From the NCBI GenBank assembly GCA_001600415.1, contig BCJX01000004.1, positions 2,193,064-2,257,063 of the forward strand: DNA of 64,000 nt. The letters run 5' to 3'. The notes beneath the pieces are model-generated. The model ran no database searches, was not told the origin of the DNA, and worked only from the letters and a program-made list of their open reading frames with translations. The position numbers and the translations under genes are program-made. The stretch comes from Pascua guehoae (lineage: Eukaryota > Basidiomycota > Tremellomycetes > Trichosporonales > Trichosporonaceae). Positions 56,169 through 64,000 of this stretch are shown one piece after another. Each line of letters opens with the position of its first letter. The first letter of the stretch is position 1.

Positions 56169-56900
56169 ATGGCGGTCGTTCGAAATGGTACGTGTCCACC
56201 ACTGTAGCGTCTGTGACCTCGCCATCTCACCTTCCAGCGTGCCCACCTCTGACACACAGGCTATGCTGCGTGGCTCATCCCGGACGGCAAAGGAACCGTG
56301 GCGCTCTCGAGGGTGATCGAGGCGCTGTCGAAATCACCATCCGAGCTGAACCCGGACAAGCCGGACGCGCCCGACCTCCCCATCTTCTCGCCGCACATTA
56401 CGCTGCTGGCGCCGCAGGGGCGCGCGGCGACAGACCTCGACTACTTTGCGGGCTGCCTGCAGCGCGCAGTGGCCAAGCTGCGAGCCGACCTGGGCGCGCA
56501 AAAGGGCCAGGGAATGGGCCTGCACATGTCGCTCGACATTCCCGCAGCAGGGACGGGGTGGTACCAGTCCATCTTTTCGCCCGTGAGCGAGACGACGGGC
56601 GCGCGCGCCGTCGTCTCGTTCCGCAAACTCCTCGAGACCGAGTGCGGCGAGACCCCATCGTCGTACGGCTGGTTCCCCTACGTGCCCGACGGCGAGTGGT
56701 TCCCCCACTTCCCCCTCGCCTACTCGGAGCTCGACAAGGAGTGGGTCGGCATGGACGCAATGTCCATGCGCGCAGACATGGTCGTAAAGGCCACCCGCGT
56801 CGCGAGCTTCCCCATGAGCGTCGCCTGTCGCGAGGCCGCCATTGTCGACATTCGCGGAGACGTAAAGGACTGGAAGGTCGTGGCCGTCTGCCCCCTCTAA
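56169..56900 (+). CDS. 2',3'-cyclic-nucleotide 3'-phosphodiesterase-like protein (CPDase, 2H superfamily)
   Basis: Two exons, 56169-56187 and 56260-56900; 219 aa, close to yeast Cpd1 (about 240). The N terminus 'GYAAWLIPDGKGTVALSRVI' and 'IFSPHITLLAP' give the first HxT motif (H52, T54), and 'WFPHFPLAYSELD' aligns with the second motif position (H156). CPDases open cyclic phosphates such as ADP-ribose 1'',2''-cyclic phosphate, a by-product of tRNA splicing. In this copy the second motif reads HFP, so Pro158 replaces the usual Ser/Thr of HxS/T, which may weaken catalysis or change the substrate. No signal peptide or TM segment. The two-exon layout with a tiny first exon (MAVVRN) is clear from the GTACGT...ACACAG splice. 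Confidence 0.8.
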
Positions 56901-57774
56901 GCAATCGTGGCGATTTCACCCACACCCCGTGGCTTTCAACAAAGCTGGCGCACATCCACACCCCAGTCGAGAGGGCGAGACGAGACGGACAAGACCGGAC
57001 ACGACGACGATAGGAGCTGTACTACTTGGGCAATGGTGCTTTTCCCTTGCATCCCTCTGAATGCAAAAGATATAATGGTGTACCAGTACAAGATGCCGAA
57101 GCGCACGGGCAACGGTGCCTGTGGCGCCTGGGCCCGTGCAAGGATCGAGATCGCAGGTGAGTCTCCGTGATCTTCGAGCCATGCACGGTCGCGCCCGATC
57201 CTTGTGCATCGTGCTGCGTGCTGTGACCTCGAGTGCTTTCGTTAGACTCGTTAGACCAAGCACCAGACGGAGGCTGGTGTTTGTGCTTGGCTAATGTGGC
57301 ACGGGCAATCTGAGTGCGCCAGGCTTATCTTGGCTTCCAGGAGCTCCTTGGGAGGAAGACACTCGACTTGGGGGCGGGGGCGAACAAACTCGCAAAGAGG
57401 TGGGCCAGATCCACTGGAGCGCGTAAGAGACACCAGGAGATCGTCTCCAGGTCAGCCTTGTGATCTGGGCGCTTCCGCTGTGGCTGAGCGGTGTGTCATC
57501 TCCCTCACAGCTGGGCGCCATACCATGCGTTGGAGAGCCGAGCCGTTTCACGGGTGGCATTTCTGATGCGGTGTCCAGTCACTCGGAGTGATTACCGCTA
57601 GACTAGGTCGACTTGTTGACCAGAATTGTCGTTTGTCACCTCGCCTCCTTGCGACCCATGGGAAGTGAGCAGGCCACCGCCTCTCGAGACTTTCAGTCTG
57701 CTCTGTCAAACTAATTCTTCACATTGTTTCTTCTCTGCAATCTATACAGTCCACACGCCGTGTTGTATGTGTAG
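56901..57774. other. Convergent intergenic region
   Basis: About 0.87 kb between the 3' ends of the CPDase-like and alpha-mannosidase genes. Nothing supportable; a tRNA-like D-arm word near 57574-57610 was rejected because no T arm follows. Confidence 0.4.
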
Positions 57775-60700
57775 CTACTGCTTGAGCGTAAGGCGCACAG
57801 TCTTAATCTCAAAGCCGCGGAATGGCAGCTGGACAGTGCACTCGTTGCCGGTGTTCTCGAGCTCGAGGTCCTCAACATTGTCCTCGAGGATGTTGACAAT
57901 CTCCGCCTTGGCCACAGGGAGACAGGCGCTGGGAATGTCAGTCATATGGTGCCGCTGTTTGTGAAGGCTCCGAGCTGGTGCGAGCTTGGTATCCTCCACG
58001 TTCGACTCACATTTTGAGCGTTGCGTTGGCGTGGCCGCCGTACTGCTCAAAGAGGCGGATAATGACCGTCTTGGACTTGTCGTGCGCGTCGTCCTCGCCG
58101 CGCTTGACCGTCTCGAGAATGACGTTGCGCGCGTCGACCGAGAACGGCGTGCCGCTAAACGCCGTCGCCTCGGCGGCTGCGGCACCCGCGCGTACTGTGT
58201 CGTCAGCACGGACTGACGTAGGGGTCAGCCCGAAACGGTGTTCAACTCACAGCGCAGGGGGTTGTTGAAGGCGTACGCGACGTCGACGACGTCACTCTCG
58301 CCAAACGTCCCCGTGTGAGGGTAGATTCCAAACGAAAACTGGTGCGCGCCCATATCCGTGTCGGGGTCGGGCATGCGGGGACCACGGAGGAGCGAGAGGG
58401 TCATGACGTTGCCAGCCGTCGCATAGCCATACTTGCAGTCATTGACAATGGCGACGCCATAGCCCCACTCTGACAGGTCTGCAAACTTGTGCGCACAGAC
58501 CTCAAACTTGGCCGCATCCCACGACGTGTTGCGGTGCGTGGGGCGCTGGAGGACGCCAAACTGCGTGTCGTACGTGGCCGCGTCCGAGTGGACGTTGAGG
58601 GGAAGCTCGAATTTGACAAACTCGTGCTTTTGGTGCCAGTCGCCGTGCGCGTCAAAGCGGAGGAGGGAGCGGGCGCCGGCGCGCGTCGACGCCGCGGCGG
58701 CGATGGCGTCGAGCGAAATGTCAAATGAGAGCGTACTCTTGTCGTACGTCGTCGTGGCGTGCAGGCTCGCGCGGAGGGGGCCCTCGTCGGCAATCGAGAC
58801 CGTGTCAAACTTGAGACGCTGCAGTTTTTCGAGGTGGAAGTGGTCCACATCCCACGCGTCCCAGTAGTTGGGCTGGTCTTCGTACACGACCAACCCGGCA
58901 GTCTGGCCCGTGGGGATGAGCTCCTTCCTGCGGGGTTAGAATTCTAGTCCACACAGGTAGACTTACTTGAGAGCCACGTCCACAATGCTCGTGATACGGC
59001 CGTCGGCGAACGTGACACGCAGAGACGAGTTGGCGAGGACAAATGTGTCGTCACCAGTCTTGGTGGCCGTCGCCTTGCGGCCTTCAAACGTCGTGGGCAG
59101 GCCGAGGTCGTTGGTACCTCCCATGTCTATGAGTACATAGTCGTGCTTCCCATCCGACGAGGTCTGTGAAGACACGCCACTGCCGGCGGCGACCTTGACG
59201 ACCTCGGTGCGCGCGCGGCCCGGGAGCGAGTTGAACGCTACAAGGCCGTCTGTCACCTTGTCCTCGGGGCCGAGCGCGCGCGTTCCTTTGTAGAGAACGT
59301 CGTACGCCTCGTTGGCGACCTTTGTAATGCTCTCATGGAGGCGGGCGTAGATTTCCTCGGCATCGACGTAGACCTCTGGAATGGACGAGCCGGGGAGGAC
59401 GTCGTGGAACTGGCACAGCAGCAGGTCCTCCCATGCAGCATCCAGACGTTCTTTCGGGTAGGTGTAGTTCGGGTCGAGGATGGTTGCCATGGTGGCAGCA
59501 TACTCGGCCTCGCGCATGAGGTTTTCGCTCTTGCGGTTGCCCTTTTTAATCGACGCCTGTGACGTGTACGTCGCCCGGTGGATTTCGAGGTAGAGCTCGC
59601 CGTGCCAGACGGGGAGAAGCGACCCGTTGTGCGTCTCGGCACGGACGGCGTCGTAAAACTCCTCAAAGCTGCCTGCATTCTTGACCTGCGGGAGCATACC
59701 CGCGGCGTCGTCACGGTTCGAGCACAGCGCACGCGTGCGGCGCAGCCGCTCGATCATGGGTGCCGTCGGGCCACCGCCGCCATCACCGTGGCCAAAGAGC
59801 AGAAGCGCATTCTTGGTCACGTCAATGTTGTTGTGCTTTACAATGGCCCGGCGCAGCTCCTCAATGTGGCACTGGGCATTGTACGACTCGACGGGAGTCA
59901 TGTGTGTGAGCACCTGGGACCCGTCCAGCCCCACCCAGTTGAATGTCGAGTGCGGAAACTTGTTGCTGTCGTGAGCGTGTGCCCTCCTTTACGCCACTTG
60001 ACATTCTCCAGGTTACCCACATGTTGTTCCACGAAATCTTCTGCGTGAAAAAGTTGGGCGCCCCAGACAGACGGCAGATCTGGGGCAGCTGGCTCGAGTA
60101 CCCAAACGTGTCTGGGAGACAGAATGTCTTCGAGCGCGCCCCAAACACCTTTTCAAAGTATCGTTGGCCGTAGAGGAACTGGCGCGCGAGCGCCTCTCCT
60201 GAAGGCATGTTTGTGTCCATCTCGACCCACGTGCAGCCCAGCGGCTGGAAGCGGCCCTCGCGCACCTTGGACAGGATGCGCTGCCACAGTGTCGGGTACA
60301 GCTGGTCGACCCACTTGAACTGCTGCGGCTGCGTCGCCGTGAAGACATACTCGGGGTACCGGTCCATGAGGTCGCATTGTGTCGACCACGAGCGCGCCGA
60401 CTTTTGCTGCGTCACGGAAAACGGCCAGAGCCATGCTGTGTCGATGTGGCTGGTCGTCAGTGGGTCCGAAGGGGTGCCCTGGCAAGTAGTGAGAGCATCT
60501 TTTAAGCCGGACACCAGAGTATGTGGGATCCGGCTTTAGTTGTCTGCACTGCCTACTCGGGGACCGCACAAGCGGCATAGTGTCACAACGTGCTGACTAC
60601 TCACCAATGGCCAAGGGCCCAGAGCGTCCCATTCTGCTTCTTGGGCTCCTTGCTCGACTGTGCCACCAGCTGCTCCCAGTCGGTCCCAAACGTCTTCTCG

Positions 60701-61923
60701 GCCGTCTTGCGCGCGACCTTGCAGCTCTCGAGGTCGCCCTTGTGGAAGCTGTTCATCATCGCGTTGGCCGTCCACTTTGCCTCACGAGCGAGCGAAGAGT
60801 CCTCGGGCAGCTGTTCCCCCAGCTCGCGCAGGCACTCAAAGTCCCACTTGAGGCGCCTGGAGACGTCAATTGAGGTCTGGGAACCGGGGGGTATAGCTCA
60901 CCAGGCGTCCATATTGGGAACAACGAGATCGGCGTTCTTCAGGACCCACTTCTTCTCCTGCTGCGCCAGAGTCAGCCGTTTACCTGCGTACGTACGGCTC
61001 GACAAGCTCTACTCACGTGCGCATCCTCGGCGCCGTCCATCTCGCCAAACATCTCGTCGTTGCAGCCAAACATGCCGTTGCAGCTCGCTTCGATGTAGTA
61101 GTGCCCGACTCCCGCCTTGCGGTGAGCCTCCGGAATGATAAAGTCGACACGGCGGTCGTGGCTGTCTCCGCCCGTCAGGCCTATTGTTAGCCATGCGTCC
61201 GTTAGATGGCTTGGTGTTGATCGCCGGGATTGTGGCCAGACTCGTCGGCCGCACTCACCTTGGTACGGATTGCCCTCGGTGTCGAACACCATGGCTTCGC
61301 CAGAGCAGTCAAACTCGACTGTGACATTAGAACTCGGCTTCTGCGTCGGCGTCATACGTACACTGGACACGCTCATAGTCGGCGTACTCTTCGGGAATGT
61401 TGACCGTCACCTTGAACCAGTGGTTGGACTACCATCAGCCTCATATCACCATCCAAGCCATGCTCCTCACTCGCTCCGCCCACACTCACCCAGTTGGGGC
61501 CAAACTCCATCCCCTTCTTGGCGGGCTTGTACTGCTGCTTGATGGCCTCGTGGACGCCCGGCTTGGTATTGGGCGGGGGCGACCAGTATGCAATCTCCAC
61601 GTGCTTGTCGTCGTCGAGGCGGGCCGCATACAGGAGCGCCGAGAGGTTGTGCTGGCCATAGTAACCGCCCTGGGCGGTATGAGTTCACAGTGGGCGCGAG
61701 CCCGCTGGGGCACTTACGATGAAAGACTTGAGCCTGCCTTCGAGCTGGGGCAGCTTCTTGTAGCCTGAAGAATGAGTGCGGGGACAGACTCAGCACACGG
61801 CTCGGACTCACGTGGGTCGTATGACAGCGTCGGATACTTGTCTGCAGGGTACGTCGCAGAGCCATTTGGACGGCCGTTGACATGGCCGTTGGCGCCGCCG
61901 TTCGATGCCGCTGTGGATGTCAT
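57775..61923 (-). CDS. AMS1: Alpha-mannosidase, GH38 (vacuolar Ams1 type)
   Basis: Multi-exon minus-strand gene, ATG at 61921-61923, stop at 57775-57777; at least ten exons, roughly 1,100 aa. The N terminus is Ser/Gly/Asn-rich without a signal peptide ('KYPTLSYDPR', then 'YKKLPQLEGRLKSF'), as in Ams1, which reaches the vacuole by a cytoplasm-to-vacuole route. The catalytic core shows GHC-HIDTAWLWPF across an intron (60604-60450), with the Zn-binding His and Asp, 'FTATQPQQFKWVDQLYP', 'WVEMDTNMPSGEALARQFLY', 'FCLPDTFGYSSQLPQ' with the nucleophile Asp, 'LLLFGHGDGGGGPT' and 'FHDVLPGSSIPEVY'. The C-terminal beta domains include 'VYEDQPNYWDAWDVDHFHLE' and end in 'GFEIKTVRLTLKQ'. It trims alpha-mannosyl residues from free oligosaccharides and glycans. 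Not all small exons near 60.9-61.8 kb are precisely placed. Confidence 0.88.
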
Positions 61924-64000
61924 CGTGTTCTGGGCGACGTGAGGTGCCTCTCGCATTCCGTCAGCACTTTATCGATAGTTCTCCATGAAGGGGGGGGCAC
62001 ATGGAATGTACAGGTCCGACGAGCGACACGCTGGCATCAACATGGTCGGTCAGAACGCCGTCAAGTATCCGATGCAAGTGAGTTAGTTGTCATAGTCGGT
62101 GTGGTTAGCGCTGGCTGCACATGGACACCTGGTAGGCCGCGGTAGGGATATAACGCGGATATTCGAAGTGGCAAAAGTCGCGCTTCGTGTGGGTGTGGGT
62201 TGCTCGGCGCCATCCCTCCCGCTGAATTACCCGCACAAGGTGCGCCTAGTGTCTCTTGGCGAATGCGCTTCATCATGCCGCCTGCCATCGGAAGGCAGAC
62301 CTATATGCATGCCCATACAAGGCGTCTTCTGGGATGCGCTCAAGGCCTGGTGACCGTGGCCATGGCGCGGAATGTTGCACCGAAAATGGGGAACGGTGTT
62401 GTCGACGCCACACCGCACATAACCTCCGCACACGACCTCCGCACCCCGAGACATGAGTCCTTGATGTTGCAGGCGGGGCCGAGTGGCCGCACGGAGGAGA
62501 CCAGGACAATGGGCTCTTCCAAGCTAAACCTACGCCTGTTCTTCTTCCTTGCGCCTGTACACACTGCGAGTCATGCAAATGTATGCTTGAGCACCACTCG
62601 GGTTGTCGCCGGGCCGAGACCCAAGTAGAGTTGGTCCGGATATCCACATCAGCATCGAAATACCGATATCCCAGACGGTCAGGGGGGCAGAACGCATTCA
62701 TCGCATCTGGTATTTCTCCGCGCCGCCAACCTCAACTTGCGCGCTGCATGTAGGTCAAAGTATCCTTCTGCGTATTCGCCAGCATACGATACTTGTGCCC
62801 AGTCTCACTGCGTCGTGCGGAACGAGTGCTGGATCCCGGGGTCGCTCATCTGAGCGGGTTTAGCGAAGGCGACCAAGTGAGCGTCGTCGCCTAGGTCGTA
62901 GCTCTCCCAACTCCCAGACCACCGCGAACAGTTCCGAAATGCAAGGACAGCGTGTGAAGCGTGAGAAGTGGGAGCCAACATCCGAGGCTGTATCAACTCC
63001 ACAACTCGAGCTGTGATGACGACGGATTGAGGTTCACAATCGAGTTCAAATATACAGCAGCATGCCTGACGACGCAGGTCGTAGCGTCGGGTCCGAGCGG
63101 CGGGGTGTCACGGTTACTGTACCACCGAACGGTTTGTGCACCCTGTCTATGGTGTGTTCGGCAGAGTGGGTATTTTTGGCAAGCTCTGTATGGTGTAGGT
63201 GAGGTTGAATTGAGGCGTGGTGATGGTTTCGCCCTCTTGGAATCTCGGAACAAGTACCGGGAGGTGGCGTTCAATGTTCACCCAGTGCGCTCAACCATGT
63301 TGTGGCATGTCAAGCGTTGGTCGATGACGACACAAGGCGCGCAGGCACCAAGCCGGGTCGCTCACAAACCATCCTTACCGAACCCTCACGTCAGTCGCGT
63401 CCATCAATGGCTATTGTGCAAGGGTTTCTTCGGGAGAGGGACATGCTCTGTACAGTGCAGCACCAGGGCAGTTTGGCCTGGAGGCTGTCGGCCACGGGCC
63501 TCTGGAGCAATTCCCAGCACGCACCGCGTTGGCAGAGACGGGGAACATTGCCCTCCTACTCCGTTGTAGTCATTGGAATCATCGCGATGTCCGCACAGAC
63601 CAAACAACTCGACCCAAACGAACTCATCCCTGGTCACGCTCGCCTCCGGCCCGGGGTCCCGAATCCAACTCGTGTGTGTTAAGACGATCTGCGCTAAGCA
63701 TGCTTACTAGTCGTGCGGATGGTAAGTTTAAGTGCGGAAAGAAGCTTCGGAGCGTTGCATCCATGGAACATCCTTGGCGGGCCGGGCGCGCTAAACGCGT
63801 CAGGTGACCAACATATGACGGCCAAGTCCGCGGCATGCAGCCTGAAACTTTGAACGGGGGCTGACTTTCTCAAAGCAAGATGTGGGCTGTTGACGTCGGT
63901 CGCGATGCGGGCATGTGGCCGATTGCTCTCCACATCCTCCGCACGACGACAAACGCGAGCGGGCCGGCGGGCCGGCGACCGCGTCCGGATCGCGTTTCTT
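61924..64000. other. Right-end region without a supportable gene
   Basis: About 2.1 kb upstream of the mannosidase gene. ORFs up to about 200 codons occur on both strands (for example 62961-63569) but overlap and show no domain or splice pattern. A GC-rich GGGCCGGC repeat is at 63959-63974. The segment may hold the mannosidase promoter and the start of whatever lies to the right. Confidence 0.35.

Noticed and set aside
57540..57612. tRNA-like sequence on the minus strand (GTCTAGCGGTAATCAC)
   Set aside because: Resembles a D arm, but no T arm with TTCRA and no acceptor pairing could be found.
62468..62530. GGGCCGAGTGG word resembling the D arm of tRNA-Ser/Leu
   Set aside because: No anticodon stem or T loop follows at the required distance.
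62961..63569. 202-codon frame on the plus strand near the right end
   Set aside because: No domain, no splice pattern, overlapping frames on both strands.

Overview
The window is nuclear DNA of a GC-rich, intron-bearing fungus, most likely a basidiomycetous yeast of the Tremellomycetes (Trichosporonales-like). The evidence is short GT-AG introns with a CTAAC/CTGAC branch site very close to the acceptor, three large Zn2Cys6 transcription factors, a laccase-type multicopper oxidase, and housekeeping genes with fungal architecture (V-ATPase subunit G, symplekin, vacuolar alpha-mannosidase). The taxon is inferred from gene style only. Exon joins were worked out by hand from splice signals and reading-frame phase.

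Left part (1-20 kb). The window opens with the 3' end of an AtuA-like (DUF1446-type) gene. Three diverged tandem paralogues of an F-box-like family follow on the minus strand (653-7325). A GPI-type acid phosphatase (minus) and a membrane-anchored multicopper oxidase (plus) are divergent. Next come a small coiled-coil protein, two related small secreted cysteine-containing proteins pointing away from each other (14.3-17.9 kb), a Y_phosphatase3-type tyrosine phosphatase (18.9-20.1 kb) and an intron-containing tRNA-Gln(CUG).

Middle part (20.9-37.8 kb). This looks like a regulator/catabolic neighbourhood: Zn2Cys6 factor TF1 (minus), a fumarylacetoacetate-hydrolase-type domain fused in frame to an alpha/beta hydrolase (minus, eight exons), a divergent metal-dependent amidohydrolase (plus, ten exons), and two more Zn2Cys6 factors, TF2 and TF3 (both minus). 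The enzyme pair shares a promoter of about 600 bp, which suggests degradation of a cyclic, aromatic-derived or lactone substrate under control of one of the factors. The substrate cannot be read from the sequence. Upstream of TF3 lies about 7.8 kb with no supportable protein-coding gene.

Right part (45.6-64 kb). V-ATPase subunit G (start codon alone on a 3-nt exon) is divergent from symplekin/Pta1. An intronless GH3 glycosidase with bacterial-style features is divergent from a 12-TM MFS transporter of DHA1 type. Then come a CPDase-type 2H phosphodiesterase with an altered second motif and a multi-exon GH38 alpha-mannosidase. The last 2 kb hold nothing I can support.

The most distinctive items are the FAH-alpha/beta hydrolase fusion and its divergent amidohydrolase, the F-box-like tandem family, the bacterial-looking GH3 gene, the paired small secreted proteins, and the 7.8-kb upstream region of TF3.
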